A DNA stretch of 21,084 bases from M269 sp964625615 (GCA_964625615.1 CAZVDU010000073.1:1-21084), one strand, 5' to 3'; counted from the first letter of the stretch, positions 6,802-15,776 are shown. The notes: generated by a model from the letters alone, not told the origin. Translations and numbers: made by a program.

Positions 6802-7398
6802 TTAAAGGCCGTTTTGATAAAGGCGGTAACAAAGCTGCTTGGTTTTACTTTCTTTAAGCATAGTCCATGAAGAGGGCACTGCATAGTTGGCAGCTCCAAG
6901 CTCAACTTCAATATATATAAGCCCATCATCCGCCAACCAATGATTGTCATGAACCCGTTCAATCGTTTTTAGCGCTAAGCCTTTATTAAAGGGCGGATCG
7001 ACAAAAATAATGTCAAACTTCTCATCACCGTTGAGCTTACTGAGCATTTGCAATGTATCTCCCTGAATCACGCGATAAGAAGTAAGGTCAGCCGCGACGG
7101 TTTGTAAATTCTCTTGAATTTGTCGAGCTGCTGACTTGTCCTTTTCATAAAACACACAATAGTTGGCTTGGCGAGACAAAGCCTCAACGCCTAACGAGCC
7201 AGAGCCTGCAAAGGCATCTAAACACCGTGTTTGTGTAATATAGGGGGACAGCCAATTAAAAAGTGTCTCTTTGGTTCGGTCAGTTGTTGGTCGGAGTCCA
7301 TCGCAGTTTAAAACGGGTAATTTACGTCCTCGCCATTGACCGCTAATGACACGAATATGTCCACTTGCCTTCACAGAGTGTTTTACGCCTCGCCTCAT
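6802..7398 (-). CDS. rsmD: 16S rRNA (guanine(966)-N(2))-methyltransferase
   Basis: SAM-dependent enzyme that modifies G966 of 16S rRNA on the 30S subunit. At 198 residues it equals E. coli RsmD. Motif I is DAFAGSGSLGVEALSR (about 61-76), and the catalytic NPPY-like motif is DPPF (about 133-136). RVISGQWRGRKLPV and LRPTTDRTKETLFNWL are family signatures. The ATG at 7398 has no evident Shine-Dalgarno, although the N-terminal length fits. It is divergent from ftsY, as in E. coli. Confidence 0.95.
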   Translation of the reverse strand: MRRGVKHSVKASGHIRVISGQWRGRKLPVLNCDGLRPTTDRTKETLFNWLSPYITQTRCLDAFAGSGSLGVEALSRQANYCVFYEKDKSAARQIQENLQTVAADLTSYRVIQGDTLQMLSKLNGDEKFDIIFVDPPFNKGLALKTIERVHDNHWLADDGLIYIEVELGAANYAVPSSWTMLKESKTKQLCYRLYQNGL

Positions 7399-7490
7399 TG
7401 AATTAGAAAATGCTATTATTGTACGAATTTAGTCAAGTTTAATGATATATGGGCCATAACCCAACGATTTTTCAAGGAATCTAAGACTTT

Positions 7491-8759
<1,269 letters not shown>

Positions 8760-8761
8760 CC

Positions 8762-9451
8762 ATGATTAAATTTGAGCAAGTGAGTAAAACCTACCCTGGT
8801 GGCCAGCAAGCACTGCGACAGGTAAGTTTTCACATTGCGAATGGCGAAATGGCTTTCTTAACCGGCCATTCTGGAGCAGGCAAAAGTACATTGCTCAAGC
8901 TGATCAGTATTATGGAGCGTCCAACAGTCGGGCGCGTTCTGATCAATAATCATGATTTAAGCAGTATTCAACGGCGCCAAATCCCTTATATTCGTCGCGA
9001 TATCGGTATGATTTTCCAAAGCCACCAATTGCTGATGGAAAAAACCGTATACGATAATGTTGCTTTACCCCTAATTATTGAAAGCTATACTCGAAAAGAG
9101 ATTGAAAAGCGTGTGCATGCTGCTCTGGATATGGTTGGGTTGTTAAATAAAGTGAGCAATTATCCTGCAACCTTATCTGGCGGTGAACAGCAAAGGGTAG
9201 GTATTGCCAGAGCTGTTGTAAACAAACCTCCCTTATTGCTTGCTGATGAACCGACAGGCAATCTAGATCCTAAGTTATCAATGGATATTATCCGGCTGTT
9301 TGAAAACTTCAATCAAGCTGGCGTTGCTGTTTTTATCGCGACTCATGATTTAGGCCTTATTGCACGGATGAAGTACCGTACACTGACACTCAAAAATGGC
9401 CAAATGATCACCGATGGGCTAACCGAAGACTGGCAAGGTAACGACTTGTGA
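8762..9451 (+). CDS. ftsE: Cell division ATP-binding protein FtsE
   Basis: ATPase subunit of the FtsEX complex, which regulates septal peptidoglycan hydrolysis through EnvC-type activators and also supports divisome assembly. The 229 residues contain Walker A GHSGAGKST (35-43), the Q-loop in IFQSHQ (84-89), the ABC signature LSGGEQQRV (138-146), Walker B LLLADEP (158-164) with NLD downstream, and the switch His195 in ATHD. It is complete. Its stop overlaps the GTG start of ftsX, indicating coupled translation. Confidence 0.98.
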   Translation: MIKFEQVSKTYPGGQQALRQVSFHIANGEMAFLTGHSGAGKSTLLKLISIMERPTVGRVLINNHDLSSIQRRQIPYIRRDIGMIFQSHQLLMEKTVYDNVALPLIIESYTRKEIEKRVHAALDMVGLLNKVSNYPATLSGGEQQRVGIARAVVNKPPLLLADEPTGNLDPKLSMDIIRLFENFNQAGVAVFIATHDLGLIARMKYRTLTLKNGQMITDGLTEDWQGNDL

Positions 9452-10428
9452 GCTTGCTATTCAAGGGCAGAACTAAAAGTGCGACATCCATCCATATCGG
9501 TTGGAGTCAACGCTTGGCACAATTTTGGATCAGTCATATACGACAAGCACTTTCCAGTTTGGGAGAAATTTGGCGGGTCCCTCTTGCTTCTCTCATGACA
9601 ATAGGCGTCCTAGGATTAAGCATCACGTTACCAAGTACACTCTATATTCTGGTCAAAAATACCGAAAAAGTCAGCGCAGGTTGGGAACAAGCAGCAGAAG
9701 TGTCATTATTCTTGCAAAAAGGCATTAGTGATAATGAAGTACAAGCCCTGGTAACCAGACTCGAACTCTGGCCTGAGATAGCTGAAATTGAATACACCCC
9801 TGCAGATGAAGCCTTGGATGAATTTAAACAAATCTCTGGCTTTGGTGATGCCCTGGCCTATTTAGATGAAAACCCATTGCCTGACGTGTTACTTATTACG
9901 CCTACGAGTAAACATGCCGGCCCAACAGCAGCTCAAGCATTATTAAACAAATTACGAAAGCAGCGCGAAGTCGACGTCGGTAAGTTAGATGTTGAATGGT
10001 TAGAAAGGTTACATGCCTTCCTTTCTATTGCTCGCGATATTGTAAATATGATTGGATTGCTCCTCTTCCTCGCAGTCATATTAATTGTGGGTAATACAAT
10101 ACGGCTCAACATTTTGAACAAGCGTGACGAAATCCTAGTAATGAAGCTCGTCGGGGCAACAGATGCCTTTATCCAACGACCATTTCTTTACACTGGTTTT
10201 TGGTATGGCCTTTTGGGTGGGCTGTTCGCCCTATTTGCTGTCAGTATTTTACTGTGGTGGATGAGCTTTAGTATCAGTGAAACCATGGCTCTCTATCAAA
10301 AATCTTTCAACCTCACCGGCATGTCACTCAACGCTTCTATTACCATGTTAACAGTCTCTATAGCGCTTGGTCTTACAGGATCTTTTATCTCGGTAAAACA
10401 ACATGTGAAAGCGATTGAACCTCAATAG
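9448..10428 (+). CDS. ftsX: Cell division protein FtsX
   Basis: Membrane subunit of FtsEX. The 326 residues show a basic cytoplasmic N-terminus and TM1 around 46-68. A periplasmic domain follows (about 70-195), the part that contacts EnvC-type activators. Three more TM segments lie near 196-220, 248-274 and 297-317. The start is GTG, overlapping the ftsE stop in a 4-nt GTGA. In most gammaproteobacteria rpoH follows immediately; here it does not. Confidence 0.96.
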   Translation: MSLLFKGRTKSATSIHIGWSQRLAQFWISHIRQALSSLGEIWRVPLASLMTIGVLGLSITLPSTLYILVKNTEKVSAGWEQAAEVSLFLQKGISDNEVQALVTRLELWPEIAEIEYTPADEALDEFKQISGFGDALAYLDENPLPDVLLITPTSKHAGPTAAQALLNKLRKQREVDVGKLDVEWLERLHAFLSIARDIVNMIGLLLFLAVILIVGNTIRLNILNKRDEILVMKLVGATDAFIQRPFLYTGFWYGLLGGLFALFAVSILLWWMSFSISETMALYQKSFNLTGMSLNASITMLTVSIALGLTGSFISVKQHVKAIEPQ

Positions 10429-10434
10429 TCGATC

Positions 10435-10448
10435 GTTAAATATTTAAC
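10435..10448. repeat. 14-bp perfect palindrome after ftsX
   Basis: GTTAAATATTTAAC is a perfect palindrome 6 nt past the ftsX stop. It is too AT-rich and has no T run, so it is not a convincing terminator. It could be a protein-binding site for the next gene, or chance in AT-rich DNA. Confidence 0.4.
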
Positions 10449-10498
10449 ATAGCCAGCTAAATCGAAGTGTCAGCTATTTAAAAGGATGAAGCATCATT

Positions 10499-10807
10499 AT
10501 GGAAAAACTAAGAGAACTCATTTCTATCATCGTCTTTATTGCTTCTATTAGCTTAATAGCCTCATCATTGAACAGCGAATTTGAGTGGCTTTTATTCGTT
10601 TTAGGCTTATTTTGTATTGTTACTGCTTATTTCGTCTGGCCCAGTAAGCGGAGAGGTAAGCGAGAGGGCGATAGCATTGTGTTGGATATTATAGAGATAA
10701 TCATTGAACTTCCTGTCGAGTTTTTTATGGGGTCAATTAGATTTCTGGGGCGCGTCATCAGGGGTATCTTTAGTGCAAAGGGTGATGGTTTTGATATTGA
10801 TTTATAG
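10499..10807 (+). CDS. Small membrane protein of unknown function
   Basis: I do not recognise this 102-residue protein. Residues about 8-24 and 29-47 are two hydrophobic segments that likely form a membrane hairpin. A very basic stretch follows (SKRRGKRE, about 49-56), then an amphipathic segment rich in Ile and Leu (about 60-90) and an acidic end. The start is preceded by AAGGA at 12 nt or GAAG at about 7 nt. It lies 70 nt after ftsX in the same direction and could be read from the ftsX transcript. It is the first gene of the block separating ftsX from rpoH. Confidence 0.6.
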   Translation: MEKLRELISIIVFIASISLIASSLNSEFEWLLFVLGLFCIVTAYFVWPSKRRGKREGDSIVLDIIEIIIELPVEFFMGSIRFLGRVIRGIFSAKGDGFDIDL

Positions 10808-10937
10808 CGAGTAGTGCGGCGTTTCCAAAAGTTCATCAAATGGAATTGAGTCGTGCGCAACTAATACCTATAAGCTAGTTATCGAACATTATCTTCTGAC
10901 CAAGCATAAGGCAGAGGTTTAAGAAGAAGGAGTTTAT

Positions 10938-11033
10938 ATTAGAACAAACCCTACACAGCAAAGATCAACTGACCTTAATCTCAATCAAAAAGGTAAACGC
11001 ATATGTTCGCAGTCATTTTCAAAGCAAAAGTAG
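10938..11033 (+). other. Strong Shine-Dalgarno followed by a 31-codon ORF with ATT start
   Basis: AAGGAG (10927-10932) lies in a purine run, 5 nt before ATT (10938). An open frame of 31 codons runs from there to TAG and overlaps the start of the ABM-fold gene in another frame. It may be a leader peptide with a non-AUG start, a decayed gene start (ATG to ATT), or a chance ribosome-binding sequence. Nothing in the predicted peptide is recognisable. Confidence 0.2.
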
Positions 11034-11296
11034 GAAATCAAGACAATCAATACACTGATATGGTCAGCGTCATGAGAGATATCGCATTTGAAAAATACAA
11101 TTGCAAAGACTTTGTTGCAGTTACTGAAGGGGAGCAAGAAATTGCTATATCCTACTGGGAAAGTGAAAACGATATAAAACGCTGGCATGACGATACTAAG
11201 CATGCCGTGGCTCAAAAACTCGGAAAGGAAAAATGGTATACATCCTATGTAGTTGAAGTGGTAGAGATAAAACGGAGTTATAGCTTCGAGCAATGA
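11003..11296 (+). CDS. ABM-fold (antibiotic biosynthesis monooxygenase-like) protein
   Basis: This 97-residue protein has the dimeric alpha-beta barrel pattern. A first strand (MFAVIFKAKV) leads into a helix, then a strand with EIAISYWESENDIKRWHDDTKHAVAQKLG (about 48-76), the family's W-x-S-x-x-x-I-x-x-W element, and a last strand (YVVEVVEIKR). Members include small quinol or heme-type monooxygenases, but most are of unknown substrate. AAGG lies 9 nt before the ATG. No operon partner is evident; the neighbouring genes are 195 nt and 140 nt away. Confidence 0.75.
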   Translation: MFAVIFKAKVGNQDNQYTDMVSVMRDIAFEKYNCKDFVAVTEGEQEIAISYWESENDIKRWHDDTKHAVAQKLGKEKWYTSYVVEVVEIKRSYSFEQ

Positions 11297-11376
11297 TCGA
11301 AGAGACTACAGATGCTAATGGTATGGTATATTTATTTTTCGAACATCCCTTATAAAAGCGTAGCTCATAACAATTT

Positions 11377-11401
11377 AACTAGAGCTAGTTGGTCCGTGAC
11401 C
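11377..11401. repeat. Two adjacent short inverted repeats
   Basis: AACTAG-AG-CTAGTT (11377-11390) is followed at once by GGTC-CGT-GACC (11391-11401). Both are perfect stems with 2-3 nt centres, in the gap before the YjaB-like gene. Neither is followed by a T run. They could be part of its leader or an operator pair. Confidence 0.4.
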
Positions 11402-11436
11402 ATTTGTAATCATAGGAATTCTGCAATAAAGCTAAT

Positions 11437-11883
11437 ATGACGATTGAACCCGCAAATAAAGAAGATTACCCACGACTAATAGAGATCTGGGAGTCGTCTG
11501 TTAGAGCAACGCATGATTTCTTACCTGAAGATGAGATCAACCTACTAAAACCTCTTATTTTGATGCACTACTTTGATGCGGTTGAGCTCTTCTGCGTAAA
11601 AGATATGCAAGGCATTATTCAAGGATTTTGTGGCACACATGAAGACAATATAGAGATGCTCTTTGTATCTCCTAGATTAAGAGGCTCCGGCATAGGGACG
11701 TTACTAACAAACAATGCCATACAGCATCAGGGAGCAGCCAAAGTCGATGTGAACGAACAAAACCCTCAAGCATTAGGCTTTTATGAGCGAATGGGATTTC
11801 AAGTTAAGAGTCGCTCACCACTTGATGGGCAAGGTAAGCCTTACCCTCTGCTACACATGGAACTAGTGTCAAGGCCGTCCTAA
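11437..11883 (+). CDS. GNAT-family N-acetyltransferase, YjaB-like
   Basis: Acetyl-CoA-dependent acetyltransferase of 148 residues, similar across its length to E. coli YjaB. The acetyl-CoA pyrophosphate loop is RGSGIG (82-87). DVNEQNPQALGFYERMGF (about 104-121) is the typical fourth motif. The closing GKPYPLLHM matches YjaB. The substrate is unknown. AGGAATT lies upstream of the ATG, with wide spacing. It converges on the EAL-HDOD gene, whose terminator overlaps its 3' end. Confidence 0.85.
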   Translation: MTIEPANKEDYPRLIEIWESSVRATHDFLPEDEINLLKPLILMHYFDAVELFCVKDMQGIIQGFCGTHEDNIEMLFVSPRLRGSGIGTLLTNNAIQHQGAAKVDVNEQNPQALGFYERMGFQVKSRSPLDGQGKPYPLLHMELVSRPS

Positions 11884-11908
11884 AAAAGAGAAAAACGTTA
11901 ATGAACGT
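11882..11908 (-). terminator. Terminator of the downstream EAL-HDOD gene
   Basis: ACGTT (11895-11899) and AACGT (11904-11908) form a short stem with a 4-nt loop. On the minus strand it is followed by a T-rich run (11894-11882, interrupted by one CTC). It sits just past the EAL-HDOD stop at 11919. The stem is weak but the U tract is long. Confidence 0.55.
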
Positions 11909-11918
11909 AAGTCAGGCA

Positions 11919-13157
11919 CTAGCTTTTCTTAGGGAAATGGCCTGACACTTCCTGGCGCATGGTATTACCCCAAACGATGGCATCATTGAATAATGAGTGA
12001 ATAAGGCGTTGATCCATATCGAGCGCTTTCGCAATATTTTTTACACGTATCCAACTAGCGCTTTCTAACGCTTTCACCATACACAAATAGTTCTTCAATG
12101 CACCATCTTCGCCACGCAATGCTTCAAGTATCGGTTCACTCAACGGTAATTTATTAAGAACAGCGTGCATATCTTGGTCAAGTAATGCATCTAGTAACGA
12201 AAACAGTCCAACTAGGAAACCTTGAGGCGGCTTGTCTCCTATCGCCTTAATTTGTGCCAAAGAGTCGCAGAACTTGGCACGCACTAACGATAAATGAATC
12301 AATTCAATGGGCTTATCATCACCAAGATTGGCAAGTACAATCAAAGAAATAAATTTTCTGAGCTCCATCTCCCCCATATAATTTAGAGCATGGCGGAGTG
12401 AGGATATTTTCTCTCGTTTATTAACTGTTGGGTTATTGATAAAGCGTAATAGCATGTAAGACAAGCCTACATCACGCTCAATAATCTCGTTAACTTTATC
12501 AAAATCAAAGTTCTTCGCTGAAGAAAGCCCCATAAGTTCAACAAGTGCTAACTTGGACGTCGGTAAATTCTTCGTTTTGATCACTTCAGGCCTTGCAAAG
12601 AAATAGCCTTGGAAATAGTCGAAACCTAATTCTTTGCAACGATTAAACTGTTCATAAGACTCTACTTTTTCAGCAACCAATTTGATGTTGTCATTCTTTA
12701 TACTAGGTAAATGCTGTTCTATGGTATCAAAGCTGCATAAATGCAGATCGACCTTTAGCATATCCACGTGGGGCATGAAAACTTTCCAACGAGGATCAAA
12801 CGTGTGGTCGTCTAACGCCAAGCTGTAGCCTTGATTCTTAATAGAGCTACAAGCTTCGACCATTTGGTCACTAATAGGTACAGTTTCAACCAACTCAATC
12901 ACAACACGAGATGGATCTAATGTTGTTGGGAAACTATTCAGGATAGTATCGCGATGAAAGTTGATAAAAGAACGTTTGTGGCAAGCGATATCATCAATGC
13001 CAAGTGTTAAATAGTTATTCGCTAAAATCTTCGACGTAGCTTCATCGGGTGATATATCTGGAAAGCAATTACTTTTACCATCACGAAAAAGTAGTTCATA
13101 AGCATAAACATTTTTGTTTTCATCAAGGATCGGTTGTCTTGCTACGTAAGCAAACAT
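11919..13157 (-). CDS. EAL-HDOD protein A (CdgJ/YuxH-type)
   Basis: Cytoplasmic 412-residue protein with an N-terminal EAL-like domain (about 1-200) and a C-terminal HDOD domain (about 205-400). V. cholerae CdgJ shares this architecture and affects motility and c-di-GMP. Residues matching the catalytic EAL set remain: E21 (ELLFR), N66, E88, D116-D117, K135, E163, E166 and Q183. The DDFG loop is replaced by DDHTFD and the EAL motif reads ELL, so activity is uncertain; it may bind rather than hydrolyse c-di-GMP. The HDOD part lacks HD phosphohydrolase ligands, as usual. AGGAGG lies 11 nt before the ATG. It is paralogous to the gene at 13357-14577. Confidence 0.9.
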   Translation of the reverse strand: MFAYVARQPILDENKNVYAYELLFRDGKSNCFPDISPDEATSKILANNYLTLGIDDIACHKRSFINFHRDTILNSFPTTLDPSRVVIELVETVPISDQMVEACSSIKNQGYSLALDDHTFDPRWKVFMPHVDMLKVDLHLCSFDTIEQHLPSIKNDNIKLVAEKVESYEQFNRCKELGFDYFQGYFFARPEVIKTKNLPTSKLALVELMGLSSAKNFDFDKVNEIIERDVGLSYMLLRFINNPTVNKREKISSLRHALNYMGEMELRKFISLIVLANLGDDKPIELIHLSLVRAKFCDSLAQIKAIGDKPPQGFLVGLFSLLDALLDQDMHAVLNKLPLSEPILEALRGEDGALKNYLCMVKALESASWIRVKNIAKALDMDQRLIHSLFNDAIVWGNTMRQEVSGHFPKKS

Positions 13158-13209
13158 GTTTAGGCTTTCCTCCTAGTCCACGGTGATTAGTGTGAGGTCT
13201 TATCGCCTC

Positions 13210-13215
13210 ATTATA
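13210..13215 (-). promoter_or_regulatory. Candidate -10 box for EAL-HDOD protein A
   Basis: A perfect TATAAT (13215-13210, minus) lies about 50 nt before the start at 13157, within an alternating AT stretch. No good -35 box is found at the right distance, so support is partial. It indicates the gene can be transcribed apart from its upstream paralog. Confidence 0.35.
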
Positions 13216-13234
13216 TATATGCTCAATGCCCATA

Positions 13235-13256
13235 AAATGAAGAACGCGGCTTCATT
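13235..13256 (-). terminator. Possible weak terminator after EAL-HDOD protein B
   Basis: ATGAAG (13238-13243) and CTTCAT (13251-13256) form a 6-bp stem with a 7-nt loop. On the minus strand only TTTAT follows. It lies about 100 nt past the stop at 13357. Weak by any standard. Confidence 0.3.
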
Positions 13257-13356
13257 GAACATACAATATTATAACTTCTACAACACTTTACCAGTTATCT
13301 CTTCAGATACCAATGCGCTCGAAAAGTAAACTATGATGTTTTCACAACGTCGCAGA

Positions 13357-14577
13357 TTAGCAGGTAAGGCTCTGTTGCATAGCATCACTCCAAGCAATAG
13401 ATTCGCGATAGAAAGTGTGGATTTGATCTCGCGTAACGCCAATTTCTTCTTGGATCTCTGAGATCTTGTCCCAATCTGCTTTTTCAAGGTGCTCAATCAA
13501 ACTTAGGAAAGGTTTCAATTCTGACTCTTGATCTAACAATGCGCACTTTATTGAGTCTGCAATAGGTACTTTATCTAATAACACTGACATATCTTGATCT
13601 AAGATGGCGTCCAGTAATGAGAATAAACCCAATAAAAAACCGGTAGGCGGGTTGCTCTGAATACCACATGCATTACTTACCAGCTCACAGAATTTTGCTC
13701 GTAACAGGCAAAATAAAATAAGGTCAGCAGGTTTATCATCATTCATTTTTGCTAATGCAAGTAACGCGACAAACTTTTTAATCTCAACCTCGCCCATATA
13801 ATTCAGTGCATGCCTGAGCGAAGTTACATTAAACCGCTTGTTATTCAGTGGGTTATTAATAAAGCGCAGCAGCATATAGCTTAAGCTGACATCGCGCTCG
13901 ATTATCTGATTAATCTCATCAAAATCAAAGCCAGCAGCACTACTCACAGCTATCAAAGAGATAAGATTAGCTTTAGATGATGGGATATTCCTAGACTTGA
14001 CTACTTCAGGGCGAGCGAAAAAGTACCCTTGATAATAGTCAAACCCTAACGCTTTATATTGCTCAAATTCATTGTTAGTTTCTACTTTCTCCGCAAGCAG
14101 TTTAATCTTCATATCTTTCAGCTTGGCTACATTATCAATTGATTGCTGATAACTACATAGTTGGATATCAATTTTAACAATATTAACCAAAGGCAAAAAG
14201 GCATCCCATTTAGGATCAAAGTCATAATCATCTAAAGCCAGGGTATAACCTAAATCTGTTAAATGCTTACAGGCTTTCAATAACTCTTTACTAATTTCGA
14301 CTGTTTCAACTATTTCAATGACAACGCTTGTCGGCTCCAATGATGTAGGAAAACGGTACAATAAAGTTTCTTCATGAAAGTTAATAAATGAAACTTTCCC
14401 TCCTGTAATATTGTCTAGACCTACGTTCAGGTGATTGTTCGTTAGTAATTTAGATGTTGCCTCGTCAGGCGCGATATCTGGAAACGAGTTGCTAATGCCA
14501 TCACGAAAAAGTAATTCATACGCATACAGACACTTTTTATTGTCGAGAATCGCTTGCCGCGCAACATAAGAAAACAT
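13357..14577 (-). CDS. EAL-HDOD protein B, paralog of A
   Basis: This 406-residue protein has the same EAL-HDOD layout as its neighbour and aligns from end to end. Shared blocks are VARQ-ILD, YAYELLFRDG, FPDI-PDEATSK, FINFH, EKVE, GFDYxQGYFFARPEV, ERDVxLSYMLLRFINNP and SLRHALNYMGE. It keeps the EAL catalytic set, with DDYDFD in the loop where A has DDHTFD. The ATG at 14577 has AAGGA 7 nt upstream. About 200 nt separate it from A, so A and B are probably separate transcripts. It is divergent from rpoH. Confidence 0.9.
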   Translation of the reverse strand: MFSYVARQAILDNKKCLYAYELLFRDGISNSFPDIAPDEATSKLLTNNHLNVGLDNITGGKVSFINFHEETLLYRFPTSLEPTSVVIEIVETVEISKELLKACKHLTDLGYTLALDDYDFDPKWDAFLPLVNIVKIDIQLCSYQQSIDNVAKLKDMKIKLLAEKVETNNEFEQYKALGFDYYQGYFFARPEVVKSRNIPSSKANLISLIAVSSAAGFDFDEINQIIERDVSLSYMLLRFINNPLNNKRFNVTSLRHALNYMGEVEIKKFVALLALAKMNDDKPADLILFCLLRAKFCELVSNACGIQSNPPTGFLLGLFSLLDAILDQDMSVLLDKVPIADSIKCALLDQESELKPFLSLIEHLEKADWDKISEIQEEIGVTRDQIHTFYRESIAWSDAMQQSLTC

Positions 14578-14803
14578 TAACCGGTCCTTAATTTACAGAA
14601 GATGGTGTCTGACAACCATTGACTCTGGAGTGCCATGTTTATAAGATATAGTCTATAACTCAGTCGAGCGCATTATTGATTAATAATGCAATAATGTTGC
14701 TTACAAAAAACTGGCGTTATTAAACGAGTGGATCGTGCAATTTAATTGGCGATCTTAACTATGCGGTGCTAGACTTCTGGGCCGCGAAAATAGGAAGAAA
14801 ATA
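14578..14803. promoter_or_regulatory. Shared regulatory region of rpoH and EAL-HDOD protein B
   Basis: This 226-nt divergent region holds a candidate sigma70 promoter for rpoH: TTGACT (14619-14624), 17 nt, then TAAGAT (14642-14647). Overlapping the -10 is TATAG-T-CTATA (14647-14657). Downstream is a perfect 8-bp inverted repeat, GCATTATT (14670-14677) with AATAATGC (14682-14689), separated by GATT. The predicted rpoH leader is about 150 nt. E. coli rpoH has several promoters; I could not place the others with confidence. Confidence 0.5.
14670..14689. repeat. 8-bp perfect inverted repeat upstream of rpoH
   Basis: The arms GCATTATT and AATAATGC flank GATT. The position, just downstream of the candidate rpoH promoter, fits an operator or a leader hairpin. 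The protein that would bind it is unknown. Confidence 0.6.
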
Positions 14804-15658
14804 ATGAATGCAAACATGCAATCAATGGCTTTAAGCCTTTCCCATAGCGGTAGCATTGAGTCTTACATCCAAGTAGTAAGTACTATTAAGATGTTATCGG
14901 CAGAAGAAGAACACGAACTTGCTGAACGTCTGTTCAATGACGGTGATATTGAAGCCGCCAGAAAGCTCATTATGTCGCACCTCCGTTTCGTTGTTCATAT
15001 CGCAAAATCATATTCAGGTTATGGCCTCCCTCAAGCAGACCTTGTACAAGAAGGCAACATCGGCTTAATGAAAGCCGTTAGACGTTTTGACCCTTCTGTA
15101 GGTGTTCGCTTGGTGTCTTTTGCAGTCCATTGGATTAAAGCAGAAATTCATGAGTTTGTTTTACGCAATTGGCGCATCGTAAAGGTTGCAACAACCAAAG
15201 CACAACGTAAGCTTTTCTTTAACCTACGCAAATCTAAAAAGCGCTTGGGTTGGTTTACGCATGAAGAAGTCCAAAAAGTAGCTGATGAATTAGGCGTTAA
15301 CACAAAAGAAGTTCTGCAAATGGAAGCTCGCATGAGCAGCCAAGATCAAGCTTTCGACTTGACGGCAGATGACGATGAAAGTGGTAGCTTCGCCCCGGTA
15401 CAGTTTTTAGAAGACAAAACGGCAAATGTTGAAGCCGATGTTATTGATCAAGATTGGGACAGTAATGCCAACCAACGACTGTATTCTGCCATTAAGACAT
15501 TAGATGAACGCAGTAAACATATTATTCATAGCCGCTGGCTAGCCGATGATAAAACAACATTGCAAGATTTAGCTGACAAATATAATGTTTCAGCGGAGCG
15601 TGTACGCCAAATTGAAAAAAATGCGATGAAGAAAATTCAAGCTTTAATTGCTGCTTGA
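14804..15658 (+). CDS. rpoH: RNA polymerase heat-shock sigma factor sigma-32
   Basis: Sigma-32 directs transcription of chaperones and proteases. It has 284 residues, the usual length. Region 2 covers DLVQEGNIGLMKAVRRFDP (about 79-97) and the following tryptophan-containing -10 contact. The RpoH box QRKLFFNLRK (134-143) is diagnostic. The region 4 HTH is at about 252-280 (LQDLADKYNVSAERVRQIE). AGGA lies 8 nt before the ATG. The first coding bases resemble those of E. coli rpoH, which form a heat-melting mRNA structure, so translational thermosensing is plausible. It is cut off from ftsX by a 4.4-kb block. Confidence 0.98.
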   Translation: MNANMQSMALSLSHSGSIESYIQVVSTIKMLSAEEEHELAERLFNDGDIEAARKLIMSHLRFVVHIAKSYSGYGLPQADLVQEGNIGLMKAVRRFDPSVGVRLVSFAVHWIKAEIHEFVLRNWRIVKVATTKAQRKLFFNLRKSKKRLGWFTHEEVQKVADELGVNTKEVLQMEARMSSQDQAFDLTADDDESGSFAPVQFLEDKTANVEADVIDQDWDSNANQRLYSAIKTLDERSKHIIHSRWLADDKTTLQDLADKYNVSAERVRQIEKNAMKKIQALIAA

Positions 15659-15694
15659 GTAACATCGGTTATAGCAAATTCAACTATGAATGAG

Positions 15695-15719
15695 AAAAGG
15701 CGCATACAGTGCCTTTTTT
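15695..15719 (+). terminator. Rho-independent terminator of rpoH
   Basis: AAAAGGC (15695-15701) and GCCTTTT (15711-15717) form a 7-bp stem with a 9-nt loop, ending in a run of six T. It lies 37 nt past the rpoH stop. Confidence 0.85.
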
Positions 15720-15776
15720 ATTGCCTGATGAATTATCTCAAGTTTCAGATAATACCAAGAGAAAAAATTAACTCAC

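Noticed and set aside
13357..13496. Frameshift or pseudogene at the 3' end of EAL-HDOD protein B, suggested by an overlapping minus-strand frame reaching 13278
   Set aside because: The main frame aligns with paralog A to nearly its end, so the overlapping frame is incidental.
14755..14790. Possible sigma-E type promoter just before rpoH (AACT ... TCTG)
   Set aside because: The -35 lacks the GGAACTT core and the -10 is partial; too weak to list, although a sigma-E promoter at rpoH would be biologically reasonable.
10429..14803. Genomic island with a new defence or mobile system between ftsX and rpoH
   Set aside because: No integrase, transposase, nuclease, helicase or toxin-like gene and no flanking direct repeats were seen; the genes resemble ordinary chromosomal families.
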